Part shown: positions 36,391 through 44,886 of the stretch, one piece after another
Numbering within the stretch: position 1 is the first letter of the stretch
How the letters are laid out: each line of letters begins with the position of its first letter
Assembly: GCF_001040705.1 (NCBI RefSeq)
Contig: NZ_CVQP01000008.1
Coordinates: 180,209 to 244,208, forward strand
Direction of reading: 5' to 3'
DNA: 64,000 nucleotides
Origin: Rhodococcus sp. RD6.2
GTDB lineage: Bacteria; Actinomycetota; Actinomycetes; Mycobacteriales; Mycobacteriaceae
Translations under genes and position numbers: made by a program
The notes under the pieces: generated by a model
Databases searched by the model: none
What the model was told of the DNA's origin: nothing
The model's input: the letters and a program-made list of their open reading frames with translations, nothing else

Positions 36391-37058
36391 TGCTCGGACT
36401 CCTGGTCGGCGGGCTTCGTGATCGTCAGCAGCTCACGCGCACCCGGTGAGTTGCGGACCGCCAGCACCCGCTGGAACACGGTGATCACGCTGGCGACGGC
36501 CAGGATCCACATCGCGACGTAGATCGCCCACTCCAGCCAGTCGATTCCGAAATGCCCGGCGATGCCGGTCAGTCCGGCGCCGGCGAGGACGATGACCAGC
36601 CGATCCGGACGCTCGATCAGTCCACCGTCGGCGGTGAGTCCGCTCGCTTCGGCACGCGCCTTTGCGTACGAGATCACCTGCGAGGTCACCAAGCAGATCA
36701 GTGTCGCCACCAGCAGCGACCGGCTGTTCTCGTGGTAAACGGCCCACCAGGCGAGGCCTGCGAAGATCGCTCCGTCCGCGACGCGGTCACACGTCGCGTC
36801 GAGCACCGCGCCGTACCGGGTTCCGCCGCCACGAGCCCGCGCCATCGCCCCGTCGAGCATGTCGAACATGACGAAGAACCAGATGAAGATGGCTCCCCAG
36901 AACAGGTGTCCGGACGGGAACAGGGTCACCGCACCCGCCACGCTCGCGACCGTGCCGAACACGGTCACCGCGTCCGGAGTCAACCCCGTGCCCACCAGCG
37001 CACGACCCAGCGGCGCCGTGACTTTCGAGACCGAGGCCCGACCCAGAATGCTCAGCAT
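36387..37058 (-). CDS. pgsA: Phosphatidylinositol-phosphate synthase (CDP-alcohol phosphatidyltransferase)
   Basis: 223 residues, about six membrane helices. The family signature appears as MFDMLDGAMARARGGGTRYG then AVLDATCDR, i.e. D-x2-DG-x2-AR-x8-G-x3-D-x3-D, complete. In mycolic-acid bacteria this enzyme joins CDP-diacylglycerol with inositol 1-phosphate, the start of PIM synthesis. Its ATG directly abuts the TAG of the HIT gene. Confidence 0.95.
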   Translation of the reverse strand: MLSILGRASVSKVTAPLGRALVGTGLTPDAVTVFGTVASVAGAVTLFPSGHLFWGAIFIWFFVMFDMLDGAMARARGGGTRYGAVLDATCDRVADGAIFAGLAWWAVYHENSRSLLVATLICLVTSQVISYAKARAEASGLTADGGLIERPDRLVIVLAGAGLTGIAGHFGIDWLEWAIYVAMWILAVASVITVFQRVLAVRNSPGARELLTITKPADQESEQ

Positions 37059-37631
37059 CTAGATGCTCCCGACGTCGGTGGACATCTCCTGCCACGCCGC
37101 CGACAGCAGGGCCCGCGTCTCACGCAGCAACTGCGGCATCACCTTGGTGCCACCGAGGACCGTGATGAAGTTCGCGTCGCCGCCCCAGCGCGGAACGATG
37201 TGCTGGTGCAGGTGTTCGGCGAGTGAACCTCCGGCTGCCGCACCGAGATTGAGCCCCACGTTGAACGCATCAGGGCGCGACACCCGCTTGACGACTCGAA
37301 TCGCCTGCTGGGTGAATGCCATCAGCTCCGCCGACTCGCCCGCCGTCAGGTCCTCGAGCGCGGCGACCCGCCGATACGGCACCACCATCATGTGCCCCGG
37401 GTTGTACGGGTACAGGTTGAGCACCGCGTAGACGTACTCGCCGCGCGCGACGATCAGGCCTTCCTCGTCGCTCATCTTCGGGATCGCCGTGAATGGACCC
37501 TCGTCCGACTTCGCAGCCCGGGGCGACTCCGCAATGTAGGACATCCGATGCGGCGACCACAGTCGCTGCAGCCGGTCCGGGTCGCCGGGACCGGTGTCGG
37601 TCAGCCGGCCCGGCTCGTCGCTCTCGGTCAT
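37059..37631 (-). CDS. HIT-domain protein, AP4A-phosphorylase-like
   Basis: 190 residues. [10 protein letters not shown] near residue 24 and the histidine triad [11 protein letters not shown] about residue 145 place it with the actinobacterial branch related to AP4A phosphorylase (Rv2613c has that activity in M. tuberculosis, as I recall). [16 protein letters not shown] is the nucleotide-site loop. Start overlaps the thrS stop (ATGA). Probably converts diadenosine tetraphosphate with phosphate to ADP and ATP. Confidence 0.92.
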   Translation of the reverse strand: MTESDEPGRLTDTGPGDPDRLQRLWSPHRMSYIAESPRAAKSDEGPFTAIPKMSDEEGLIVARGEYVYAVLNLYPYNPGHMMVVPYRRVAALEDLTAGESAELMAFTQQAIRVVKRVSRPDAFNVGLNLGAAAGGSLAEHLHQHIVPRWGGDANFITVLGGTKVMPQLLRETRALLSAAWQEMSTDVGSI

Positions 37632-39679
37632 TGCAGACCGCCGAGCAGTTCGGCCGTCGGCGAGGCGTTCTCGCGCCGCGCGATCCAGCCCGTGATCGCT
37701 GCGACCACGTCGTCCACCGGAACGCCGTTGACCTGGGTGCCGTCGCGGAACCGGAAGCTGACCGCGCCCGCCTCGACGTCCCGTTCGCCGGCGAGCAGCA
37801 TGAACGGCACCTTCTGGGTGGTGTGGTTGCGGATCTTCTTCTGCATCCGGTCGTCGCTGACGTCGACCTCGGCGCGCACACCCGCGGCCTTGAGCTTGCC
37901 GACGACGTCGAACAGGTGCGCCTCGAACGCCTCGGCGACGGGGATACCCACGACCTGCACGGGTGCCAGCCAGGCCGGGAACGCACCCGCGTAGTGTTCG
38001 GTGAGCACACCGAAGAACCGCTCGATCGATCCGAACAGGGCGCGGTGGATCATCACCGGCTGGTGCTTGGCTCCGTCGGACCCGGTGTACTCGAGCTCGA
38101 AGCGCTCGGGCTGGTTGAAGTCGAGCTGGATGGTCGACATCTGCCAGCTGCGCCCGAGCGCGTCCTGCACCTGCACCGAGATCTTCGGGCCGTAGAACGC
38201 CGCGCCACCCGGGTCCGGGATCAGGGTCAGGCCCGACGCCTCGGCGACCTCGGCCAGGGTGTTGGTCGCCTCTTCCCAGGTCGCGTCGTCGCCGACATAC
38301 TTGTCGGGGTTCTTGGTGGACAGCTCGAGGTAGTAGTCGTCGAGTCCGTAGTCCTTGAGCAGGCCGAGCACGAAGTTCAGCGTGCGAGTGAGCTCGTCAC
38401 GCATGTCCTCGCGCGTGGTGTAGATGTGCGCGTCGTCCTGCGTCATGCCCCGCACTCGGGTGAGGCCGTGCACGACGCCCGACTTCTCGTAGCGGTAGAC
38501 GGAGCCGAACTCGAACAGGCGCAGCGGGAGTTCGCGGTAGGAACGACCGCGGGACCGGAAGATCAGGTTGTGCATCGGGCAGTTCATCGGCTTGAGGAAG
38601 TACTCCTGGCCGGGCTTGCGCACCGTGCCGTCCTCGTTCAGCTCCTCGTCGATGTGCATCGCCGGGAACATGCCGTCGCGGTACCAGTCCAGGTGACCGG
38701 AGACCTCGTAGAGGTGACCCTTGGTGATGTGCGGCGAGTAGACGAACTCGTAGCCCTCCTCGACATGCCGCTGGCGGGAGTAGTTTTCCATCTCCTGGCG
38801 GATGATGCCGCCCTTGGGATGGAACACCGGCAGTCCCGAACCGAGCTCGTCGGGGAAGCTGAACAGGTCCAGCTCGGCACCGACCTTGCGGTGGTCCCGT
38901 CGCTCGGCCTCGGCGATCAGCTCCATGTGCTTGTCGAGAGCCTCCGAGGACTCCCAGGCGGTGCCGTAGACGCGCTGCAGATCCTCGCGGTTCTGATCGC
39001 CACGCCAGTACGCGGCCGAGCTGCGGGTCAGCTTGAAGGCGGGGATGTGCTTGGTGGTGGGAATGTGCGGACCGCGACACAGGTCGCCCCACACCTTCTC
39101 GCCGGTCCTCGGGTCGAGGTTGTCGTAGATGGTCAGCTCGTTGCCGCCGACCTCCATCACCTCGGGGTCGTCGATACCGGACTTGTCGTCGATCAGTTCG
39201 AGCTTGAACGGCTCGTTCGCGAGCTCGGCCCGGGCGTCCTCGATGTTCTCCACCACGCGGCGTGAAAAGCGTTGCGAGCCCTTGACGATCTGCTTCATCC
39301 GCTTCTCGAGGCGGGTCAGGTCCTCGGGGGTGAACGGCTCCGCGACCCGGAAGTCGTAGTAGAAGCCGTCCTTGATCGGCGGGCCGATGCCCAGCTTGGC
39401 GTCCGGGAACTCCGCCTGCACGGCCTGCGCCAGCACGTGCGCGCAAGAATGCCGGATCACCATGCGTCCGTCCGCGGTGTCGGCCGCGACGGCCTCCACC
39501 TCCACGTCCTGCTCGGGGATCCACGACAGGTCCTTGAGGTTGCCCTCGGCGTCGCGGACGACGACGATCGCGTCGGCGCCCTTGCCGGACAGCCCGGCCT
39601 CGCGGACCGCCGTGCCGGCGGTAGTCCCCGCAGGCACCCGGACTCGGGCGGCTGGGGCTACGGATGCAGGCGTGGTCAC
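37628..39679 (-). CDS. thrS: Threonyl-tRNA synthetase
   Basis: 683 residues. The GTG at 39679 is chosen for its GAGGAG 9 nt upstream; a longer in-frame start at 39772 is unlikely. TGS domain about 1-70; editing domain with [12 protein letters not shown] and later Cys/His; class II core with [14 protein letters not shown] (zinc Cys), [19 protein letters not shown] (motif 2) and [13 protein letters not shown] (motif 3). C-terminal anticodon-binding domain ends ELLGGLQ. First gene of the thrS-HIT-pgsA-patA-pimA-nudix unit. The 121 nt to the next gene show no T-box. Confidence 0.97.
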   Translation of the reverse strand: MTTPASVAPAARVRVPAGTTAGTAVREAGLSGKGADAIVVVRDAEGNLKDLSWIPEQDVEVEAVAADTADGRMVIRHSCAHVLAQAVQAEFPDAKLGIGPPIKDGFYYDFRVAEPFTPEDLTRLEKRMKQIVKGSQRFSRRVVENIEDARAELANEPFKLELIDDKSGIDDPEVMEVGGNELTIYDNLDPRTGEKVWGDLCRGPHIPTTKHIPAFKLTRSSAAYWRGDQNREDLQRVYGTAWESSEALDKHMELIAEAERRDHRKVGAELDLFSFPDELGSGLPVFHPKGGIIRQEMENYSRQRHVEEGYEFVYSPHITKGHLYEVSGHLDWYRDGMFPAMHIDEELNEDGTVRKPGQEYFLKPMNCPMHNLIFRSRGRSYRELPLRLFEFGSVYRYEKSGVVHGLTRVRGMTQDDAHIYTTREDMRDELTRTLNFVLGLLKDYGLDDYYLELSTKNPDKYVGDDATWEEATNTLAEVAEASGLTLIPDPGGAAFYGPKISVQVQDALGRSWQMSTIQLDFNQPERFELEYTGSDGAKHQPVMIHRALFGSIERFFGVLTEHYAGAFPAWLAPVQVVGIPVAEAFEAHLFDVVGKLKAAGVRAEVDVSDDRMQKKIRNHTTQKVPFMLLAGERDVEAGAVSFRFRDGTQVNGVPVDDVVAAITGWIARRENASPTAELLGGLQ

Positions 39680-39800
39680 GGCGATGTGCTCCTCGTGTGG
39701 TGGGCCGACCCCGGTGCGGGCCGGTCGATGAGAACTCATGCTATCGGCCGCCCGGGCGATCGACCCGATCACCCGGCCGGGCGGTCACAGTGCGGCCGTG

Positions 39801-40427
39801 TCACAGCGCGGCGAGCCGCGCCTCGCGAACCTCCGGCAGTTGATGCGGGCAGCTGACGCACTTCGCGCGCTCGGCGGCCTCGTCACCCTCGGGGGCGACC
39901 ACCCGGTAGATCAGACAACACGAGGCACGCCTGAGGAACGTTCGAGATCCGACCTCGACGAAACGGGGAACGGGAAGCGGAGGTCCGACCAGCTCCGCGA
40001 GACGAACGGCGAGCGTCGCCGACCCCGCGTCGAGCGCCCGGTTGGCAAGGGAGTCCGATGCGAGCGCCCACATGGCCGGGGCCGAGCCTCCTGCCTTTCC
40101 CAGCGCGTCGACGATCGCGGTGAGCGATCGGCGGAGCCCGTCACCGAGTCCGTCGAGGTCTGCGACCCGCCGGGAATAGGTGACACGGGCGGGTGTTCCG
40201 TCGGCCTGCAGGGCGCCGCTCGTCGCAGCCAGGGACGGATCGGGGACGGCGCCCACGATCGTCGTGTCGTCGAAGAGCGGCGCGAGAAGGACCGAGCTCG
40301 CCGAGTACCACCAGATGGTGGCGGCTGTCCGCCGGTCGGTGGTACGCCATCGGCGTCCGGTCTCCTCTATCCGCTGTGTCAGCCATACCGGGTCGGCCAG
40401 GTCGGCGCCGGTGAACAATGAGGTCAC
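39801..40427 (-). CDS. FhuF-like (2Fe-2S)-binding protein
   Basis: 208 residues, GTG start overlapping the upstream stop by 4 nt. The C-terminal segment RRASCCLIYRVV followed by AKCVSCPH carries the CC-x(n)-C-x2-C pattern of the ferric-siderophore reductase FhuF. The N-terminal two thirds lack strong motifs. It may reduce ferric siderophores in the cytoplasm. No siderophore genes are adjacent; its partner is a small membrane protein of unknown role. Confidence 0.78.
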   Translation of the reverse strand: MTSLFTGADLADPVWLTQRIEETGRRWRTTDRRTAATIWWYSASSVLLAPLFDDTTIVGAVPDPSLAATSGALQADGTPARVTYSRRVADLDGLGDGLRRSLTAIVDALGKAGGSAPAMWALASDSLANRALDAGSATLAVRLAELVGPPLPVPRFVEVGSRTFLRRASCCLIYRVVAPEGDEAAERAKCVSCPHQLPEVREARLAAL

Positions 40428-40834
40428 AGGGGCGATTCGAGTATCGAGTGCTCGATTCCGAACCAACCACCGACCAGCGAGAAGGTCCCGAGAACCCACA
40501 GTGTCGCCAGCACGATCAGCATGGTCGCCAGCGCCGACAGCGCCTTGACGACGATGGACTGCTTCGCGAACCAGTCCATGAAGGCGTCGTACTTCGCTTT
40601 GGCGAAGTGAAGGAGCCGGTGCGCCCAGGCGAACTCCGACCCGAGGATGCCGAGGCCCGCGAACACGATCAACCATCCCGGGCCGGGGTACGGGATCGTG
40701 ACGATCCCGACGACGAGGACCGCGGTGCCGATCACCCCGACGGCGATGCGATAGCTCAGGTTCAGAACGGGATTGGACGCGATCCGCCGCCGCGCCCGCA
40801 GCCATCGGTTCTCGGTGCGCACCTCTTCTGTCAC
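40424..40834 (-). CDS. TIGR02611 family membrane protein
   Basis: 136 residues. Signature segment IPYPGPGWLIVFAGLGIL then LGSEFAWAHRLLHFAKAKYD matches the TIGR02611 family of small actinobacterial membrane proteins with no assigned function. Two helix clusters (about 28-65 and 95-118). The GTG at 40834 is the best of several possible starts. Coupled to the FhuF-like gene. Confidence 0.75.
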   Translation of the reverse strand: MTEEVRTENRWLRARRRIASNPVLNLSYRIAVGVIGTAVLVVGIVTIPYPGPGWLIVFAGLGILGSEFAWAHRLLHFAKAKYDAFMDWFAKQSIVVKALSALATMLIVLATLWVLGTFSLVGGWFGIEHSILESPL

Positions 40835-40889
40835 GGGCACCACGGTACCCAGATGTGACGGGTGACGTACCGGGCGATCACCCGATCCG

Positions 40890-41648
40890 TCACGGACTCG
40901 ATTCCAGGTCGAAGTCGCCGGCCTCGACCCGCGCACGGAGCTCGTCGGCATGTCCGAGTGCGCGACCGATCTCCTCGGCCATCACGTGGGCGGCCGACTG
41001 CCAGGCGACGGCTCGGATGCGTTCGAGGTTCTCGTCGAACTCGGCCTGTGTCGCATCGCCATGGTACTTGCCACCGGACTCGCTGATCCACCGCGCGACG
41101 AGCAACTCGCACACCTCGCGGAGCCGGGCACGCATGACACCGGCCGACCACCTGCTGAGCTCGAATTCTGTTCCTATCGAATACATTTCGAGTGCACCGC
41201 GAAGCTGGGGCACACTGTCGACGTACCAGACCTTCCGGCCGTCACCCTCGGTTCGGCGCTCCAGGTAGCCGGCCGTCACGAGCGCGCCCACATGTTCGGG
41301 GTAGGCGTCACCCAGCACGTCCGCCAGTTCGCCTTCATCCATCGTGCGCGCCGAGGTGGCGAGCCAGGCGGAGCCGGCGATCACGGGGCCGAGTAGGTCG
41401 ACGACGTCACTACCGACCTCGCCGCCCTCGCCGAGAACGGTGCGGATGGTCTGCAGCCGCAGCCCCTTGGCCTGGAGCGCGACGATCGACCGCAACCGCT
41501 CGAGGTGGTGCCGGGCGTACACCGCCTGACCCGTTCGCCTGGACGGCTTGGGCAGCAGCCCCTCGGACTGGTAGTAGCGGATCGTCCGGACGCTGACATC
41601 TGCACTACGGCCCAGTTCGGCGAGTGTGTACTCCCTGTCATCCGTCAC
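40890..41648 (-). CDS. MerR-family transcriptional regulator
   Basis: 252 residues, longer than small metal-sensing MerR proteins. DNA-binding domain: EYTLAELGRSADVSVRTIR, YYQSEGLLPKPSRRTGQAVY and LERLRSIVALQAKGL. GTG at 41648 chosen with GGAGG 8 nt upstream; an ATG at 41663 is in frame. The long C-terminal part presumably binds an effector. Divergent from the acyl-CoA ligase gene, with an inverted repeat between, so it probably controls that gene. Confidence 0.87.
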   Translation of the reverse strand: MTDDREYTLAELGRSADVSVRTIRYYQSEGLLPKPSRRTGQAVYARHHLERLRSIVALQAKGLRLQTIRTVLGEGGEVGSDVVDLLGPVIAGSAWLATSARTMDEGELADVLGDAYPEHVGALVTAGYLERRTEGDGRKVWYVDSVPQLRGALEMYSIGTEFELSRWSAGVMRARLREVCELLVARWISESGGKYHGDATQAEFDENLERIRAVAWQSAAHVMAEEIGRALGHADELRARVEAGDFDLESSP

Positions 41649-41724
41649 CCCACCCACCTCCATCCCGCGTCGCCACGCCAACTCTGTTGCAAAACTTAAC
41701 AGTTGACGGTGCTGAATGACGTTC

Positions 41725-41746
41725 ATTACTGTCGCATAACAGTAAT
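41725..41746. promoter_or_regulatory. Inverted repeat in the MerR/acyl-CoA ligase intergenic region
   Basis: ATTACTGT-CGCATA-ACAGTAAT is a perfect 8+6+8 dyad. Related half-sites flank it: AACAGT at about 41699-41704 and TGCTGTAA at about 41747-41754. The region is AT-rich against the genome average, as expected for a divergent promoter. The MerR protein at 40890 is the probable binder. Confidence 0.7.
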
Positions 41747-41811
41747 TGCTGTAACGCTGCGGGTGAGGCGATGCCGCTACCGACAGCCGGCACCGCCGAT
41801 CAGGAGCAACC

Positions 41812-43296
41812 GTGAATCTGACAGACAACCTCAAGGCGTCCGCCGTCAACCACGGCGATCGTGTCGCCGTCAAGATGGACGACGCCGAGCTCACCTACAC
41901 CCAGCTCGAGGCGTTGGCCGCCAAGGTCGCGGGCTGGCTTCGCGAACTGGGCGTCGAGCCGGGAGACCGGGTCGCGCTGTCGCTGCCGAACATCCCGCAG
42001 ATGCCCGTCCTCTACTACGCCGTGCTGTGGGCAGGTGGCGTCGTCGTCCCGACCAACCCGCTGTACAAGAGCCGCGAGTTCGCCCATGTCCTGCGGGACA
42101 GCGGCGCCAAGGCGTTCTTCGCGTGGAACGCAGTCGACGAGGAGGCCGGCAAGGGTGCTGCGGAGTCCGGGGTCACCTACGTCTCCGTCGATCCGGCGTC
42201 GTTCCTCGCCGAACTCAATACCTACGAGGCCGTCGAGGGCGTGGACCGCGACGCTGACGACACCGCGGTGATCCTGTACACCTCCGGCACCACCGGCGCG
42301 CCGAAGGGCGCCGAGCTGACCCACGCGAACATGATGCGCAACGCGGAGATCTCCGCGAGCGAGAGCATCGCGGGTATGTCGGCCGGCGACGTCGTCTTCG
42401 GCGGCCTGCCACTCTTCCACGTGTTCGGACAGACCACGATGATGAACGCCGCGGTGCTCACGGGCGCGACCCTGACGCTGCTCCCCCGCTTCGATCCCGC
42501 GAAGGCACTCGAGGTCATCGCCCGCGACAAGGTGACGCAGATGGGTGGCGTCCCGACCATGTACGTCGCCCTGTCGCAGTTCCCCGGTCGCGCGGACTAC
42601 GACACCTCCAGCCTGCGACGGTGCGTGTCCGGCGGCTCCGCCCTCCCGGTCGAGGTGCTCGGCGCGTTCGAAGCGGCGTACGACGCCCCGATCCTCGAGG
42701 GCTACGGCCTCTCCGAGACCTCCCCGGTAGCGGCGTTCAACCATGCCGACCGCGAGCGCAAGGCCGGTTCCGTCGGCCAACCCATCGAGGGTGTCGAGCT
42801 CAAGCTGATCGACGCCGAGTGGAACGAGGTTCCGGACGGCGAGGACGGCGAGATCGCCATCAGTGGCCACAACGTGATGAAGGGCTACTTCGGCAACCCC
42901 GAGGCCACGGCGTCGACGATCCGGGACGGCTGGTTCCGCACCGGCGACATCGGCCGCCGCGACCAGGACGGCTATTACTACATCGTCGACCGCGCCAAGG
43001 ACATGATCATCCGCGGCGGCTACAACATTTATCCGCGCGAGATCGAAGAGGTGCTGTACGCGCACCCGGCCGTCGGCAGCGTCGCCGTCGTCGGCATCCC
43101 CCACGAGACGCACGGCGAAGAGGTCGCTGCCGTCGTCATCCCGAAGCCCGGCCAGACGCTGACCGAGGACGAGGTTCGCGAGTTCGCGAAGGAGCGGGTC
43201 GCGGCGTACAAGTACCCCCGCGTCGTGCGGATCGTGTCGGAGTTGCCCCTTGGCCCCACCGGCAAGATCCTCAAGCGTGCGATCGTCGTCGACTGA
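41812..43296 (+). CDS. Long-chain acyl-CoA synthetase (AMP-forming)
   Basis: 494 residues, GTG with AGGAG 5 nt upstream. ANL enzyme motifs: LYTSGTTGAPKGAELTH, GGVPTMYVAL, EGYGLSETSP, FRTGDIGRRDQDGYYYI and the final PTGKILKRA with the catalytic Lys. Activates a fatty or aromatic acid. Stands alone after the MerR gene, ending in a strong hairpin, so it is probably a single-gene transcript under MerR control. Confidence 0.93.
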   Translation: MNLTDNLKASAVNHGDRVAVKMDDAELTYTQLEALAAKVAGWLRELGVEPGDRVALSLPNIPQMPVLYYAVLWAGGVVVPTNPLYKSREFAHVLRDSGAKAFFAWNAVDEEAGKGAAESGVTYVSVDPASFLAELNTYEAVEGVDRDADDTAVILYTSGTTGAPKGAELTHANMMRNAEISASESIAGMSAGDVVFGGLPLFHVFGQTTMMNAAVLTGATLTLLPRFDPAKALEVIARDKVTQMGGVPTMYVALSQFPGRADYDTSSLRRCVSGGSALPVEVLGAFEAAYDAPILEGYGLSETSPVAAFNHADRERKAGSVGQPIEGVELKLIDAEWNEVPDGEDGEIAISGHNVMKGYFGNPEATASTIRDGWFRTGDIGRRDQDGYYYIVDRAKDMIIRGGYNIYPREIEEVLYAHPAVGSVAVVGIPHETHGEEVAAVVIPKPGQTLTEDEVREFAKERVAAYKYPRVVRIVSELPLGPTGKILKRAIVVD

Positions 43297-43313
43297 TCAG
43301 CCGACCCCTGAAG

Positions 43314-43348
43314 CGAAGCCCGGTCACCTTTCGGTGACCGGGGCTTCG
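43314..43348 (+). terminator. Terminator of the acyl-CoA ligase gene
   Basis: CGAAGCCCGGTCACC-TTTC-GGTGACCGGGGCTTCG forms a 15-bp stem with a single bulged G, starting 18 nt after the stop codon. Confidence 0.85.
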
Positions 43349-43550
43349 TGCTGCGGCGGGCTTCGCAGTGTCACGGGTGTCATGTTGTCGAGCGTTGCGC
43401 GACTCTCCTCGGGTCGCGGCTGAGGCGCGCTCGCCGGACCTTCAGGCGCTCCCAGCTGCCCACGGCCGTGCCGTTGTGGCCTGCCAGGACCTCGATCAGG
43501 TTGGCACCGGGGTCGTGGCACTCGTGACACCCCTCGATACCGAAACGACG

Positions 43551-43576
43551 AAAGCCCCCTCGAATGAGGGGGCTTT
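43551..43576 (-). terminator. Terminator of tRNA-Val(CAC)
   Basis: AAAGCCCCCTC-GAAT-GAGGGGGCTTT is a perfect 11-bp stem whose last bases on the minus strand are TTT. It lies 23 nt past the tRNA 3' end. Confidence 0.85.
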
Positions 43577-43598
43577 ACATCTGAACCGTGTTCTGTTG

Positions 43599-43670
43599 TG
43601 GTCCCGGCTGGGATCGAACCAGCGACCTTCCGCGTGTGAAGCGGACGCTCTCCCACTGAGCCACGGGACC
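43599..43670 (-). tRNA. tRNA-Val (anticodon CAC)
   Basis: 72 nt folding to a complete cloverleaf: acceptor GGTCCCG/CGGGACC, anticodon stem TCCGC/GCGGA with loop TTCACAC (anticodon CAC), and T-arm GCTGG-TTCGATC-CCAGC. Discriminator base A; CCA is not encoded. Reads GUG codons, very frequent in this genome. Confidence 0.95.
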
Positions 43671-43915
43671 GTTCGCAAGCGTGTCGCTCGCGGCGGAACG
43701 AGGAGAAAACTAGCACGCCCGCCGCCTGTGTGGAAAACCGGCTGGTCATGACGGCAGAGGCCGGCACGGACCGACATCCGCCACCTCGGGAGCAGTTCGT
43801 GGCAGCTCCGCACCCAACCCGGGAGGCTTCGCACGACCCGGCGCGGTCGCGGCCGGCGTTCGGACACCAACCGAATTGCATCGTTGTAGTTCATTTCCTG
43901 CCTCGACCAGGCGAT
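43671..43915. other. Non-coding stretch upstream of the tRNA genes
   Basis: No gene supported. It must contain the minus-strand promoter of tRNA-Val(CAC); a TAGTTT at about 43708-43713 (minus) is a weak -10 candidate. Confidence 0.45.
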
Positions 43916-43944
43916 TTGGGTACACCAGCACCGTCGGCTAATGT
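43916..43944 (+). promoter_or_regulatory. Promoter of first tRNA trio
   Basis: TTGGGT and TAATGT separated by 17 nt form a sigma-A-like promoter 41 nt before the first tRNA-Gly. The -10 and the leader behind it are repeated before the second trio. Confidence 0.65.
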
Positions 43945-43984
43945 TCTCCTCGCAGCACGGAGCGGGCAACGCCCCGGGCAGCGT

Positions 43985-44057
43985 GCGGATGTAGCGCAGC
44001 TGGTAGCGCATCACCTTGCCAAGGTGAGGGTCGCGGGTTCGAATCCCGTCATCCGCT
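43985..44057 (+). tRNA. tRNA-Gly (anticodon GCC), copy 1
   Basis: 73 nt. Acceptor GCGGATG/CATCCGC, anticodon loop TTGCCAA (GCC), T-arm CGGG-TTCGAAT-CCCG. Discriminator T; CCA not encoded. Confidence 0.96.
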
Positions 44058-44080
44058 CAAGAGGTTGGACTCGACCTTAC

Positions 44081-44151
44081 GGTGGAGTGGCCGAGTGGTG
44101 AGGCAACGGCCTGCAAAGCCGTGCACACGGGTTCGATTCCCGTCTCCACCT
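44081..44151 (+). tRNA. tRNA-Cys (anticodon GCA), copy 1
   Basis: 71 nt. Acceptor GGTGGAG/CTCCACC, anticodon loop CTGCAAA (GCA), T-arm ACGGG-TTCGATT-CCCGT. Discriminator T; CCA not encoded. Confidence 0.96.
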
Positions 44152-44184
44152 CTGTTGCAGAGAAATTTTCTGCACGTAGGACCT

Positions 44185-44259
44185 GCGCGATTAGCTCAGC
44201 GGGAGAGCGCTTCCCTGACACGGAAGAGGTCACTGGTTCAATCCCAGTATCGCGCACCA
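44185..44259 (+). tRNA. tRNA-Val (anticodon GAC), copy 1, CCA encoded
   Basis: 72 nt plus an encoded CCA. Acceptor GCGCGAT/ATCGCGC, anticodon loop CTGACAC (GAC), T-arm ACTGG-TTCAATC-CCAGT, discriminator A. Confidence 0.96.
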
Positions 44260-44261
44260 CG

Positions 44262-44303
44262 AACACGAAGAGGGCCCCGAAAATTCGGGGCCCTCTTCGT
44301 GTT
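44262..44303 (+). terminator. Terminator of tRNA trio 1
   Basis: A 20-bp perfect dyad from AACACGAAGAGGG to CCCTCTTCGTGTT with a 2-nt centre, followed by TT. It begins 2 nt after the encoded CCA. Confidence 0.92.
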
Positions 44304-44421
44304 TTCGGCGTTCACTGCCCTGACGATGCCACCCGACTGAGCCGGCGAACCCGTCGCTTTCATGGCCGCGACACCGACCACCATCACGCGGGCCGTCCGT
44401 AACGGCTGGTCAGAACCCGAA

Positions 44422-44451
44422 TTGGTATTCCGCGAGTGCGTCCGCTAATGT
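44422..44451 (+). promoter_or_regulatory. Promoter of second tRNA trio
   Basis: TTGGTA and TAATGT separated by 18 nt, 41 nt before the second tRNA-Gly. The -10 is identical to that of the first promoter, the -35 is not. Confidence 0.6.
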
Positions 44452-44492
44452 TCCTTCTCGCAGCACGGAAGCGGAAACGCCCCGGGCAGCGT

Positions 44493-44565
44493 GCGGATGT
44501 AGCGCAGCTGGTAGCGCATCACCTTGCCAAGGTGAGGGTCGCGGGTTCGAATCCCGTCATCCGCT
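44493..44565 (+). tRNA. tRNA-Gly (anticodon GCC), copy 2
   Basis: Same 73-nt sequence as the copy at 43985: acceptor GCGGATG/CATCCGC and loop TTGCCAA. Confidence 0.96.
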
Positions 44566-44588
44566 CGAGAGGTTGGAGACGACCTTGC

Positions 44589-44659
44589 GGTGGAGTGGCC
44601 GAGTGGTGAGGCAACGGCCTGCAAAGCCGTGCACACGGGTTCGATTCCCGTCTCCACCT
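44589..44659 (+). tRNA. tRNA-Cys (anticodon GCA), copy 2
   Basis: Same 71-nt sequence as the copy at 44081: acceptor GGTGGAG/CTCCACC and loop CTGCAAA. Confidence 0.96.
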
Positions 44660-44676
44660 CCAAATTGAACAATCCT

Positions 44677-44751
44677 GCGCGATTAGCTCAGCGGGAGAGC
44701 GCTTCCCTGACACGGAAGAGGTCACTGGTTCAATCCCAGTATCGCGCACCA
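44677..44751 (+). tRNA. tRNA-Val (anticodon GAC), copy 2, CCA encoded
   Basis: Same sequence as the copy at 44185, including the encoded CCA. Confidence 0.96.
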
Positions 44752-44752
44752 C

Positions 44753-44789
44753 CAGAACACCCCCGGGGTCCATCCCCGGGGGTGTTCTG
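44753..44789 (+). terminator. Terminator of tRNA trio 2
   Basis: CAGAACACCCCCGGGG-TCCAT-CCCCGGGGGTGTTCTG is a perfect 16-bp stem with a 5-nt loop, starting 1 nt after the CCA. It is unrelated in sequence to the terminator of trio 1. Confidence 0.9.
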
Positions 44790-44886
44790 CATCTGCACAC
44801 CGAATTCCCGCACCAGCATTCTCCGCAGCACCGCACCATCGGGTATGTACTGAGTAGACATCGTCCGCCGCGAGAGGGAGACCGCC

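Larger units (their letters stand above)
43297..43598. other. Non-coding stretch between acyl-CoA ligase and tRNA-Val
   Basis: Apart from the two terminators listed separately (43314-43348 and 43551-43576) I see no gene here. Reading frames crossing it lack start signals and family features. Confidence 0.6.
43937..44259 (+). repeat. Tandem duplication unit 1: promoter -10, leader and tRNA Gly-Cys-Val
   Basis: The block from GCTAATGTT through the CCA of tRNA-Val recurs at 44444-44751. Leaders share CGCAGCACGGA and CGCCCCGGGCAGCGTGC with small differences; the tRNA genes are the same in all positions I compared. The Cys-Val spacer differs (33 nt here, 17 nt in unit 2), and each unit has its own unrelated terminator. 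Confidence 0.85.
44444..44751 (+). repeat. Tandem duplication unit 2: promoter -10, leader and tRNA Gly-Cys-Val
   Basis: Second copy of the block at 43937-44259. The Gly and Cys genes are each displaced by 508 nt and the Val gene by 492 nt, showing the unit shortened only in the Cys-Val spacer. Confidence 0.85.

Noticed and set aside
39680-39800. T-box leader upstream of thrS
   Set aside because: The region is only 121 nt, with no T-box sequence, specifier loop or terminator recognised.
43324-44014. Protein-coding frames crossing the tRNA region
   Set aside because: They run through terminators and tRNA genes; translations contain the usual artefacts of tRNA sequence and have no ribosome sites.
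43937-44751. CRISPR or integrative-element interpretation of the tRNA repeats
   Set aside because: There are only two long units made of functional tRNA genes; no integrase, attachment-site fragment or short regular repeats are present.
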